Below the pieces are notes generated by a model. It was not told where the DNA came from. It saw nothing but the letters and a program-made list of their open reading frames with translations, and did no database searches. DNA of 64,000 bases from an uncultured Collinsella sp. (GTDB lineage Bacteria; Actinomycetota; Coriobacteriia; Coriobacteriales; Coriobacteriaceae). The stretch lies in the NCBI GenBank assembly GCA_902464565.1, contig CABQJV010000005.1, forward strand, positions 1 to 64,000, written 5' to 3'. This document shows positions 25,621-33,538 of this stretch, piece by piece. Made by a program: the position numbers and the translations under genes. The stretch's first letter is position 1; each line of letters opens with the position of its first letter.

Positions 25621-27103
25621 GAGATGTGGTGTAAGAGGCGGGGCATGCCCCGCCTCCGCCCTTTCTTGAAAGGGAGGGGACACCGCCTAGAATTCGTCGT
25701 TGGAGTAATGAAGGTGACGAATGGAAGGAAAGGCGATGCCCCAAGAAGAGAGTGTACTGCGCCTCGGCCGCGACGAGGCCCTCGAGGCGGCGAGGCTTTG
25801 GCAGGAGTGCGGCGACGCGCGCGAGTTCGCGTGCAGGGTGCTGGGCGGCGTGATGAACGCGCTGATGGACTCCGAGGCCCAGCAGATGTGCGGCGCGGGC
25901 CGCAACGAGCGCAGCGACGGCAGGGAGAACAGCCGCAACGGCTACCGCCCCAGGTCGCTCAAGACCGCCGTGGGCGACGTGGAGCTCGAGATACCCAAGC
26001 TCAGGCACGGCACCTACTACCCCGAGGGCATGCTCGCGCGATGGTCGCGCGTCGACACCTCGGTGGCCGCCCTCGTGCAGGAGATGTACGTGTGCGGCGT
26101 GTCCACCCGCAAGGTCGAGCGCGTGGCGTCCAGGCTGGGCATATCCTCGCTGTCGAGCTCGGAGGTCTCGAGCCTCTGCTCCGACCTCGACGCCGAGGTG
26201 GCGGAGTTCCGCCGCCGCGACCTGTCGGCCACGCCGTGCTGCTACCTGTGGCTCGACGCCACCTACATGAGCTGCAGGGTCGGCTCGTCGGTCGTCTCGC
26301 AGGGCGTCGTGACCGCGATCGGGCTGGGCGCCGACGGGCGCAAGCACTTCCTGGGCTGCGACGTGGTAGACACCGAGAGCGAGGACTCCTGGGCGGCGTT
26401 CCTCGGCGGGCTGCGCGAGCGCGGGCTGGCCGGCGTTCGCCTCGTGGTCTCCGACAGCCACGCCGGGCTCGTGGCCGCCGTCTCGCGCCTGTTCCAGGGC
26501 TGCGCCTGGCAGCGCTGCGTGACGCACCTGCAGCGCAACCTCCAGAGCGCCTGCTCGGGCAGGCCCGAGGACTCCAAGGCGGCCGTCAGGGACCTCGTGC
26601 ACGCCGCGGTCTACCAGGACGACCCCGACCTCGCGCGCTGCGTGTGGGCCGAGGCGGCGCCCTGGGTGGCGTCGGTGTCCGCCAGGGCCGGCGAGGTCTT
26701 CGAGCAGGCCGAGGACTCCGCGCTGGCGTTCACGGCCTTCCCCAGGGCGCACTGGGCCAAGCTCCGAACCAACAACGTCCAGGAGCGCGCCAACCGCGAG
26801 ATCAAGCGCCGCTACAGGGTCGTGCAGTCCTTCCCCTCGAGGGAGTCGATGCTGCGCCTGACGTGCGCGAGCCTCATGGAGACCGAGGGGCAGTGGTCCC
26901 AGCAGCGCGTGTTCTCCGAGGCCTCGGCCGCCGAGGGCTTCGCCGGGCCCGCGGACAGGCCCGCCCCGACAGAGGGGAGGCGCCGCGCGCTCGGGCGGCG
27001 CGCCGGGGAGATAGTGGACGAGATAGTCGAGAGGCACGGCCTCAAGAAGGAGTAACATCGGGACTTGCAGCGACGGACCTCAGGACGCTCTTACACCACG
27101 TCT
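25621..27103 (+). mobile_element. IS256-family insertion sequence
   Basis: The ends read gatgtggtgtaagag (25623-25637) and its inverted match ctcttacaccacgtc (27088-27102), which differ at one position. Inside the left end is the palindrome gaggcggggcatgccccgcctc (25634-25655). A single transposase gene fills the element. No clear 8-9 base target duplication was found next to either end, so the exact borders and insertion history are uncertain. Confidence 0.85.
25736..27055 (+). CDS. IS256-family (mutator type) transposase
   Basis: The product of about 439 residues is a full-length DDE transposase of the IS256/Mutator family. Key parts are the first Asp in YLWLDATYMSC, the second in RLVVSDSHAG with the following CAWQRCVTHLQRN, and the catalytic Glu in NNVQERANREIKRR. 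Its length is slightly above the family norm of about 400, with an extra Arg-rich tail. ATG 25736 is preferred because ggaaagg lies just before it; ATG 25721 is the alternative. No frameshift or stop is seen, so it may be active. Confidence 0.93.
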   Translation: MPQEESVLRLGRDEALEAARLWQECGDAREFACRVLGGVMNALMDSEAQQMCGAGRNERSDGRENSRNGYRPRSLKTAVGDVELEIPKLRHGTYYPEGMLARWSRVDTSVAALVQEMYVCGVSTRKVERVASRLGISSLSSSEVSSLCSDLDAEVAEFRRRDLSATPCCYLWLDATYMSCRVGSSVVSQGVVTAIGLGADGRKHFLGCDVVDTESEDSWAAFLGGLRERGLAGVRLVVSDSHAGLVAAVSRLFQGCAWQRCVTHLQRNLQSACSGRPEDSKAAVRDLVHAAVYQDDPDLARCVWAEAAPWVASVSARAGEVFEQAEDSALAFTAFPRAHWAKLRTNNVQERANREIKRRYRVVQSFPSRESMLRLTCASLMETEGQWSQQRVFSEASAAEGFAGPADRPAPTEGRRRALGRRAGEIVDEIVERHGLKKE

Positions 27104-27297
27104 ACGCGCGACCCCTACAACCCCCTAAAGCAGCCAACCTGACTGGTTTAAGGCGTATTGGAGTCAATTTTAATGAACATATTAAAGGCTATGTTCATTA
27201 TCTTTTAGGATGTAAATGCTATTCACTTAGCAACAGTACTCATATTTGGCATTTTTTGTCCATTGCTATATAACTAACACCCTATAGCAGACAAAAA
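27104..27297. other. AT-rich stretch right of IS256
   Basis: This stretch is unusually AT-rich for the window and holds no credible gene. It contains a perfect 10-bp inverted repeat, aatgaacata (27172-27181) with tatgttcatt (27190-27199), and the right arm of the split 31-base inverted repeat. It is probably the remaining inner part of a palindromic element that received the IS. Confidence 0.5.
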
Positions 27298-27326
27298 ACA
27301 GGCCGCAGCCCATCGCTGCGGCCTGT
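27293..27326 (-). terminator. terminator of Mg transporter operon
   Basis: On the minus strand acaggccgcag and ctgcggcctgt form a stem followed by seven consecutive pyrimidines (mainly T). It is located 20 bases past the stop codon of the Nramp-like gene. Confidence 0.85.
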
Positions 27327-27345
27327 TCGGAAGCAAAAGTGGGCG

Positions 27346-28608
27346 TTAAGCGCTGTAGCCCATCGCTTGCAGCACAAACATGACGACTGTCAGCACCGTA
27401 ATCACGGCGATAGTCGCCCAAGTGAGCACGTTCCACACGCGGCCATTGCGGTTGGCACCCATGATGTGACGGTCGGCGGCGATAACCACCTGGAACACCA
27501 GAACCACGGGCAGTAGCACGCCATTGATGACCTGTGAGGTCATCATAATCTGGAACAGATCGACGCCGGGCATAAGCACCAGCACGGCAGAGATACCGAT
27601 GATGGCCGTAATGATGCCGCGGTAAACCGGGGCCTCGTCCCAGCTGCGGTCGGCACCGCGCTCCCAGCCAAATGCCTCGCAGATAGCGCTCGACGTAACG
27701 CCCGGCAGCACGCAGGCGGCCAAGAAGCTCGCCGCGACCAGGCCCGAGGCAAACAGTACCGTGGACCACTGACCCGCAATAGGCTCCAGCGCGCGGGCAG
27801 CATCGGCGGCATCGCTAATCTGAATACCCGCCGGGAACAGCACCGTACCGGTCGTGATGATAATGAAGCCCGCAATGATATCAGCAGCGATCGAGCCGCT
27901 CACGGTATCAATACGCTGCAGCACGATATCGTCCTCGCCCGCGTTCTTATCGACCACGTTGTTCTGCGCCAAGAAAATCATCCACGGCGCGATGGTGGTA
28001 CCGATCGTTGCGACCACGAGCGACACGTAGCTGGGGTCATTTTGAATGTTAGGCACGACCAGGTCGACCGCGACCTCACCCCAGTTGGGGCCAGCCATAA
28101 ACGCGGCGACAATATAGGTCACGAACACGCAGCTCACCAACAGCAGAATCTTCTCGATGCGCTGGAAACTACCCGACATGGTAAGCATCCACACCAGCAG
28201 CGCCACCAACGGCACCGAGATGCTCGCCGGCACGCCAAAGAGAGCAAGGCCGCTGGCGATACCCGCAAACTCCGAAATGGTCACAGCCGTGTTGGCGATC
28301 AACAGCGCCGCCATAGCAAGTACACTCTTGCGCACGCCAAAGCGCTCGCGGATGAGCGATGCCAGGCCCTTGCCCGTGACGCAGCCGCAGCGCGCCGCGG
28401 TCTCCTGCGTCACGATGAGCAGCACAGTCATGACGGGAAGCATCCACAGCATCTTGTAGCCATAGCTGGCGCCCGCGCTGGAATACGTTGCAATGCCGCC
28501 GGCGTCATTGCCCGAAAGCGCCGCCAGCAGACCGGGACCCATGGCGCCAAAGATGGCCGCGATGGTCAACTTTTGCTTGGTGCCCGACTTTTGCTTGGTA
28601 TTTTGCAC
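27346..28608 (-). CDS. Nramp-related divalent cation transporter, probably Mg2+ (NRMT)
   Basis: The 420-residue protein has eleven membrane helices in the SLC11/Nramp fold. The metal site departs from classical Mn2+/Fe2+ transporters: in helix 1 the usual DPGN reads NDAGG (Asp kept, Asn replaced by Gly), and in helix 6 the usual MPH reads TIAPWM, so the metal-binding Met is Ala. These changes match the described Nramp-related magnesium transporters, characterised from Eggerthella lenta, a relative. The start is GTG 28608 behind aggtgg, eight bases after the MgtE/CBS gene; the ORF extension to 28671 would overlap that gene. Substrate is inferred from the site residues and the partner. Confidence 0.82.
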   Translation of the reverse strand: MQNTKQKSGTKQKLTIAAIFGAMGPGLLAALSGNDAGGIATYSSAGASYGYKMLWMLPVMTVLLIVTQETAARCGCVTGKGLASLIRERFGVRKSVLAMAALLIANTAVTISEFAGIASGLALFGVPASISVPLVALLVWMLTMSGSFQRIEKILLLVSCVFVTYIVAAFMAGPNWGEVAVDLVVPNIQNDPSYVSLVVATIGTTIAPWMIFLAQNNVVDKNAGEDDIVLQRIDTVSGSIAADIIAGFIIITTGTVLFPAGIQISDAADAARALEPIAGQWSTVLFASGLVAASFLAACVLPGVTSSAICEAFGWERGADRSWDEAPVYRGIITAIIGISAVLVLMPGVDLFQIMMTSQVINGVLLPVVLVFQVVIAADRHIMGANRNGRVWNVLTWATIAVITVLTVVMFVLQAMGYSA

Positions 28609-28616
28609 GCGACCAC

Positions 28617-30461
28617 CTAACCAATGACCGACATGGTGAGCAGCACCGCAGCGGCGCAGTACGCTACGCACGAGATTATGACGGCAATAACGTTCATGGC
28701 GGTGCCCGACGTGTTGAGGTCATGCTCGTCACGCCAGAACAGCACCATCAGGTAAATCACGGCGCTCATGTTGCCAACCAGGCAAATGATGGCAGCGATA
28801 TTAAAGCACCCGGTAAAGAGTTGCTCCTCAAACATGGGCGCATCGGGGAACGCGGCGGTGCGCACCAGCTGGGCGCACAGGTAGGTCACGAGTGACAGAA
28901 TCAGACCCATGCCCGTGCTCTGGAAGAAGAATCCCAGGTACGGTTTGGGCTCGTCGTCGTGGCCGTCGTACTCGAGGAAGTAGTTCTTGACGAACGACAC
29001 CATGCGCGAGGCAGCAAGCAGCACGAGCGGCATGGCGCACATGGGGAACACCACCAGATGCGCGGAGCCGAGCGCCGTTCCCAGCACGGTCGCCATGATG
29101 CACGACGCGATGCCCCATACAACAACCCAGTACTGGCGATGCACGAACCAGCTGAGCACGTTCGTCGAGTCGTCCGACGCGCTATCGCCCGAGCCGACAC
29201 CGGCGATCTGCAGGTCCTCCTGATGCTCCTCGGCGATAACGTCCATGGCGTCGTCGAAGGTCACGATGCCCAGGATATGACGGTTCTCGTCGCAGACAGG
29301 GATGGCAACCAGGTCGTACTTGGTCATCTCGTCCGTCACGTCTTCCTGGTCCTCGTCGGGCGACACGTAGACCAAGTCGCGATAGGCGAGCTGGCCCAGC
29401 GTGGCATCGCGGTCGGCCACAATCAACGTGCGCAGCGAGAGCACGCCGGTGAGCATGCCGCTCGGATCCTCGGTATAGACGTAATAGACACTCTCGAAGT
29501 CCTCATCGAGTTTGCGAATCGCCTCGATGGCATCGCCGACCGTCGCCGTGGCGGGCAGCGAGACAAACTCCGAGGTCATGATGCGGCCGGCGGTGTTGTC
29601 CTCATAACCCAGCAGGTTACGAATCGCCTTCTCCTCCTTGACGCCCATCAGGCGCAGGAGCTTCTCGGCCTTCTCGTAATCGAGCTCGTCGATCAGGTCG
29701 GCGGCGTCGTCCGGGTCCATCATGGCCAGCATCGACGATGCGTCCGTATCGGACAGGCCCTCGAGCATCTCGGTCATGAGCTCGTCATCATCGAACTCCG
29801 AGATGGCCTCGGCGGCCTGGGCGGTGTCGAGCTGCGCGAACACCTGCGCACGCAGGCGCGGGTCGAGCTGCTCGATGATGTCGGCAATGTCGGCAGGGTG
29901 CAGCTCGCCAAGCGTCTTGTGCGACACCGAGAGCTGGATGTTCTTAGTCGAGCGATCGAGCAGGTCCATGTAGGACCAAGCGATGATGTCCTCACTGAGC
30001 GGCTTGCCCAGGTGCTTCATAAAGCCCTCGACGATATGCTCGAGCGCGGGGCTGATGGCGCGCAGCAGACCGCGGGCACCGACCTCGGCGCCCAGCAGGC
30101 GCAGCTGATTTTCGCCCGACATGGAAAACTTGATGTCGTTTACGCGCACGACTTTCATGCCCTGCGTATCGACAATCTGCTTGTTGAGCACGTCGCGGGC
30201 AAGCAAGAGTTCGGTCGGCTGCAGGTACGAAAAACGGATTTCGGTGGCCGACGTCTTAAGGTGTACACCCGTCTCGTCGATACGGTCGACCCATTTGCGC
30301 CAGCTGATCATAAACGGCGTCTTGCCGGGTCCGCGGAACGCGAGCGACGTCACGTGCGGAAAAACTTCGCCGGTAGCAATACCAAAATCGTTGACCACGC
30401 CGAGCTTTTCGCCGTCGACGTCCAAGACCGGCAATTTGAGCATCTCACTCAGATAATTCAA
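28617..30461 (-). CDS. MgtE_N/CBS membrane protein, magnesium sensing
   Basis: The 614-residue protein has a PRC-barrel-like amino part (residues 1-150), an MgtE_N superhelical domain (about 175-265, with LDPRLRAQVFAQLD and MMDPDDAADLIDELD), a CBS pair (about 275-400) and five membrane helices at the end. The cytosolic parts are those that sense Mg2+ in MgtE, but the membrane region is short and lacks the Gly-Asn-x-Gly-x-Gln pore sequence of true MgtE. It may therefore regulate its operon partner rather than conduct ions itself. The start is TTG 30461, five bases after ggggag. It is preceded by a leader with a candidate RNA switch. Confidence 0.8.
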   Translation of the reverse strand: MNYLSEMLKLPVLDVDGEKLGVVNDFGIATGEVFPHVTSLAFRGPGKTPFMISWRKWVDRIDETGVHLKTSATEIRFSYLQPTELLLARDVLNKQIVDTQGMKVVRVNDIKFSMSGENQLRLLGAEVGARGLLRAISPALEHIVEGFMKHLGKPLSEDIIAWSYMDLLDRSTKNIQLSVSHKTLGELHPADIADIIEQLDPRLRAQVFAQLDTAQAAEAISEFDDDELMTEMLEGLSDTDASSMLAMMDPDDAADLIDELDYEKAEKLLRLMGVKEEKAIRNLLGYEDNTAGRIMTSEFVSLPATATVGDAIEAIRKLDEDFESVYYVYTEDPSGMLTGVLSLRTLIVADRDATLGQLAYRDLVYVSPDEDQEDVTDEMTKYDLVAIPVCDENRHILGIVTFDDAMDVIAEEHQEDLQIAGVGSGDSASDDSTNVLSWFVHRQYWVVVWGIASCIMATVLGTALGSAHLVVFPMCAMPLVLLAASRMVSFVKNYFLEYDGHDDEPKPYLGFFFQSTGMGLILSLVTYLCAQLVRTAAFPDAPMFEEQLFTGCFNIAAIICLVGNMSAVIYLMVLFWRDEHDLNTSGTAMNVIAVIISCVAYCAAAVLLTMSVIG

Positions 30462-30567
30462 TGGTGCTCCCCATCATTATTCCTCCGGACGCGGCCGCGC
30501 GTGCGGCGTCTGGGGGCTTCTGGATATGTATACGCATGCGCGGGCGGCACGCCGCTCGACGCTTACA

Positions 30568-30654
30568 CCCCGTGCATGCGCAAAAAGCACCTGCATGGGG
30601 TCATCGACTGTATGGTCGAGGTTTGGATTTCACCTGTAACCTTTCTCTTGACCC
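30568..30654 (-). promoter_or_regulatory. candidate three-way-junction RNA switch before mgtE/CBS
   Basis: On the minus strand the leader can fold as a compact three-way junction: P1 gggtca (30649-30654) with tgaccc (30598-30603); P2 ggtt (30638-30641) with aacc (30620-30623) and an inner gg/cc; P3 tcgac (30615-30619) with gtcga (30604-30608). No base is unpaired between P2, P3 and P1 except agagaaa after the first strand. The three Cs ending P1 also open a strong downstream hairpin, cccc-tgca-gtgc with gcgc-tgca-gggg (30568-30600), so the two folds exclude each other. No known riboswitch class was recognised. Confidence 0.4.
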
Positions 30655-30669
30655 TCATTAACCGCAGTA

Positions 30670-30675
30670 ACTATA
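30670..30675 (-). promoter_or_regulatory. -10 box of Mg transporter operon
   Basis: tatagt on the minus strand would start transcription about ten bases before the three-way junction. The -35 region is poorly matched. Confidence 0.4.
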
Positions 30676-30752
30676 GCATCAGCATCGCCCTGCGGCATCG
30701 AATTTATGCGCTGCACATTGCAGGCATACCAAACGCTGACGCATCCGTGACA

Positions 30753-30781
30753 TAGTCATTGGGGACATTTTTAAACGACTA
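30753..30781. repeat. short GTCCCC hairpin repeat at gene end
   Basis: On the minus strand tagtcgtt and aatgacta flank a loop with gtcccc. The first three bases, tag, are the stop codon of the deacetylase-like gene. Confidence 0.75.
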
Positions 30782-32185
30782 TTCCGTGGTGTCGTCATTT
30801 TCGGCGAGCTGGGGGAACACGGCGTCCTTGGGCATGGTGACCTTCGTGAGCGAGGTGAGCTTTTTGCTCAGCGACGTGTCCGTCTTGACCAGGTCGCTGA
30901 GCGTCACGATCTTGTAGCCGTCGGCAATGAGGCCGTCGATAATCTGCGGCAGCGCCTCGAGCGTCTGCCCGGCGCATTCGTCTCTATCGGTGAGCAGCAC
31001 GATATTGCCCGGCGTCACCGAATCGAGCACCGTCGAGACCTGCTCGTCGGCACCGTTGAGCAGCCAGTCGCCCGAGTCAATATTCCACGAGACCACGGCG
31101 GAGACCAGGTCCATCGCATCAATCCAGTTTTGCTCGTCAAAGGCAGCGTAGGGAGCACGCAGCAGCATCGTCTTCACGCCGGTCGCCGACTTAATCGCAT
31201 CGGTGCCTTTCGTGATCTGCTCGCGTACCGCCTCACGGTCCTGATCCTTGAGCGAATCGTCGCTGTAGCTGTTGGATCCGATCTCGCACCCGGCATCGAC
31301 AATCGCCTTGGCCGTGGCAGGAGAGGCCTCGACCGCATCGCCCGAAAGGAAGAACGTCGCGGTGACGCCCTTTTCCTTGAGCACCTGCAAGATCTGTTTG
31401 GTGGCGCCGCTCGGACCCTCGTCAAACGTCAGCGCCACGTACTTTTTGTTGCCCTTGGGCGCCACGCTGGCGCACGCAACAACGCAATCGGTGGCGGGCA
31501 CAACCTCGCCGCGGTCTTGCGTCTTGCCCGACTGCTCACCAACCCACACCTCGGAGCGGCCCTGGACACCCCACGTCTGCACATACTCGATAGCGCCCGT
31601 GCCCTCGACCTTGAGCTTGGGCTCGATAACCGTAGCCTGAACCTCGTGCTTCTCGTAGGTGTTACGGCCATCCTTGACCGTCACCTTCTCGCCGCCCTCG
31701 AGTTCGCGGCTATCCCATTTGCCCTGCTTCACGCGCTTGCCGTCGACCTTCACCGACAGCTTTTCGCCCCCATGGCGCTTGAGCACGCTGTCATCGACGG
31801 CCAGCAGGTCGCCTGCGTCGTAGGTGTCAGTCAACTCCTGGTCGTCGATGAGATTCTGCAGCGTAGAGCCCACGCGCACCGCGGTCTTCTGGCCGTTAAG
31901 TTCCACGTCCACGCTGCGGTTGACGTAGCCCACGACGGCAGCGATAAACAGCACGAGCGCGCAACCCACGGCGATAAGCGCGTAGGGCAGGCGAGACGAA
32001 CGACGGGGTGTGCGGCTGTTGCCGATGCGAGCGCTGCGGTCGCTAAAGCCGCGGCTATGGTTGAGATACATCGCGCCGGGCTTACGGTGACGCTTGCGCT
32101 GACCGCTGGGCAGCTGCCCCAGGTCGCGGCGCGCCGTCGGACGCGCACCCGAACGCCCGTTTAAGTTGGATCCGTTTTGGCGCAT
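30779..32185 (-). CDS. NodB-type polysaccharide deacetylase homologue, degenerate active site
   Basis: The 468-residue protein has a basic cytosolic start, one membrane helix (about residues 68-90), a G5/DUF348-like extracellular region and a carboxy-terminal NodB (CE4) domain from about residue 255. The fold motifs are recognisable but the metal-binding residues are changed: TFDD is TFDEGPS, the HTxxH pair reads SNSYSDD, and the late LLHD reads LLTD. An active CE4 enzyme uses Asp-His-His for its metal, so this protein is probably not a normal deacetylase and may bind cell-wall glycan instead. ATG 32185 follows gggggaggg. Its stop codon lies inside a short hairpin repeat. Confidence 0.85.
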   Translation of the reverse strand: MRQNGSNLNGRSGARPTARRDLGQLPSGQRKRHRKPGAMYLNHSRGFSDRSARIGNSRTPRRSSRLPYALIAVGCALVLFIAAVVGYVNRSVDVELNGQKTAVRVGSTLQNLIDDQELTDTYDAGDLLAVDDSVLKRHGGEKLSVKVDGKRVKQGKWDSRELEGGEKVTVKDGRNTYEKHEVQATVIEPKLKVEGTGAIEYVQTWGVQGRSEVWVGEQSGKTQDRGEVVPATDCVVACASVAPKGNKKYVALTFDEGPSGATKQILQVLKEKGVTATFFLSGDAVEASPATAKAIVDAGCEIGSNSYSDDSLKDQDREAVREQITKGTDAIKSATGVKTMLLRAPYAAFDEQNWIDAMDLVSAVVSWNIDSGDWLLNGADEQVSTVLDSVTPGNIVLLTDRDECAGQTLEALPQIIDGLIADGYKIVTLSDLVKTDTSLSKKLTSLTKVTMPKDAVFPQLAENDDTTE

Positions 32186-32206
32186 GTGCCCTCCCCCATA
32201 AACACA

Positions 32207-32236
32207 GCAAGCCGGAGCAACAGGTCTCCGGCTTGC
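32207..32236 (-). terminator. hairpin after PRC-barrel gene
   Basis: gcaagccggag pairs perfectly with ctccggcttgc across a nine-base loop, 22 bases beyond the stop codon of the PRC-barrel gene. The T-run is weak (tgtgttt). Confidence 0.6.
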
Positions 32237-32257
32237 CTCCCATCATTTGGTACGTCG

Positions 32258-33013
32258 CTATTTTGTAGCTTTTGACGAGCCTCCGCTCGCCTTTTGGTAT
32301 TCGTCCTTAAAGGCCTTGAACATGCCGCGCGTCTTGCCGAGCTGCTTGCCCAGTGCGCGACTGCCCTTGTCCACGGCAACCGATCCCTTGTCGTCGAGCA
32401 CCTTGGCGCCCTTTTTGACCTTGTCGCCCACCACGACGCTGGCCTCGGCGGCCTTGGCAGCCGCACCGCCCGAATACCCGAGCGACTTGACCTCGTCCGA
32501 GACGACCATCGCGCCGTTCTCGTAGCCGCGCAGCATCGTCGGCGGCACCTGCGTGTCACCGACCAAAACACTCGAAGCAGCACCGGCGGTCACATAGAAT
32601 GCCTGCACGATGCCCGAGCGTGGCTTGAACTCAACATCCGAGCAATAGCCCACGACGTCGCCCGATTCCGTGCGCACGTCCATACCGACCCAGATGATGC
32701 AATCGTCCAGGTTGATGTCGAGGCGCTTGGCGGCGGCGGCATCGTACGTGTCCTTGACGTCATCGACCGCAATGGCGCCCTCGTAGACACCAATGGCGTC
32801 GAGCGCTACGAATCGGTCGGGACGCTCGATCATGCCCGCGATATCGGACTGGCGGACCATAAAGCCGACCACGCGCGTACCGCCCGGGGTAAAGACCGGA
32901 AAGTGAATCTTTCCGAGCTTTTTAGGGCTGCGCGGCGTGCCGTCCTTTTTGGTGTGCTTGTCCTCGGTAGGCTTGCGATAGATCTTGGCGCCGACAAAAT
33001 CCCCGGCGCGCAT
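32258..33013 (-). CDS. PRC-barrel domain protein
   Basis: The 251-residue cytosolic protein contains two PRC-barrel-like beta domains (about residues 1-85, with KIHFPVFTPGGTRVVGFMV, and 100-170, with VGMDVRTESGDVVGYCSDVEF) and a helical, Lys-rich tail. PRC barrels bind proteins or RNA and occur in ribosome maturation and photosynthetic reaction centres; the role here is unknown. Its ATG shares one base with the stop codon of the YtxH gene upstream (taatg), so the two are translationally coupled. Confidence 0.82.
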   Translation of the reverse strand: MRAGDFVGAKIYRKPTEDKHTKKDGTPRSPKKLGKIHFPVFTPGGTRVVGFMVRQSDIAGMIERPDRFVALDAIGVYEGAIAVDDVKDTYDAAAAKRLDINLDDCIIWVGMDVRTESGDVVGYCSDVEFKPRSGIVQAFYVTAGAASSVLVGDTQVPPTMLRGYENGAMVVSDEVKSLGYSGGAAAKAAEASVVVGDKVKKGAKVLDDKGSVAVDKGSRALGKQLGKTRGMFKAFKDEYQKASGGSSKATK

Positions 33014-33402
33014 TATGCCTCGGTCGAGGGCTCCGTGGCCTCGGTGTCGGCCTCGGCGACGTTCTCGACTACGACGTCGGCAGCGGGCGTCACGTTGCCG
33101 CCCGAGATGGCGTCGTTGAGCTGCTCGCGAAGCTGGTCCATGCGCTCGCGGGCCAGGTCGACCTTGGCGCGCAGGTCATCGGTCTTGGCGTCGACCATCG
33201 GACCAAAGTCGTTGACCGCGGCACGGGCCTCCTCGGCACTGTGCTCGTAGGTGTCACGCATGTTGTCCCAGGCATCGTTGGCGATATCGGCGGCCATGGC
33301 GCGGGTCTCGGCACCCGAGCGCGGGGCCAGGGCAACGCCGATGATAGCGCCGGCGGCGGCACCAAAGAGCGCACCGGAGACAAAGCTGAAAGTCTTTCCC
33401 AT
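33013..33402 (-). CDS. YtxH domain protein
   Basis: The 129-residue protein has the YtxH pattern: a glycine-rich membrane-associated helix near the start (FVSGALFGAAAGAIIGVALAP) followed by PRSGAETR and an amphipathic coiled coil, then an acidic tail. Such proteins are small stress-related membrane proteins of unknown mechanism. ATG 33402 is chosen because gagagga lies six bases upstream; ATG 33408 would overlap that site. It overlaps the PRC-barrel gene by one base. Confidence 0.85.
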   Translation of the reverse strand: MGKTFSFVSGALFGAAAGAIIGVALAPRSGAETRAMAADIANDAWDNMRDTYEHSAEEARAAVNDFGPMVDAKTDDLRAKVDLARERMDQLREQLNDAISGGNVTPAADVVVENVAEADTEATEPSTEA

Positions 33403-33538
33403 GATCATTCCTCTCCTGCGGGCACCTCGATGCCCACCGTTTGAATGCTGTCCATTATACCCGCAGCGCAACACTTGCCGTCGCGCTCATCTGCGTACGG
33501 TAAAAGCGCAGGTACATGATGGTGATAAGCGAGTAAAC

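Larger units (their letters stand above)
25525..27260. repeat. 31-base inverted repeat split by IS256
   Basis: 25525-25555 and 27230-27260 are inverted copies matching at 27 of 31 positions; both contain the stretch of which catatttg and agtactgtt are part. The IS256 element lies between them with 65 bases on the left and about 125 on the right. Without the IS they would form one large hairpin of about 250 bases, similar in size to the palindromic elements at 48.3-49.0 kb. Confidence 0.7.

Noticed and set aside
25415..27058. Minus-strand frame covering the IS256 element
   Set aside because: It is the shadow of the transposase; composition is Arg/Gly/Ala-rich and it runs through the IS end.
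25613..27111. Target-site duplication of the IS256 element
   Set aside because: No identical 8-9 base direct repeat was found on both sides for any reasonable choice of ends.
30598..30654. FMN or cobalamin riboswitch before the MgtE/CBS gene
   Set aside because: The string ggtgaaatcc and the following stem resemble part of those riboswitches, but the rest of either consensus is absent and the genes are unrelated to flavin or cobalamin.
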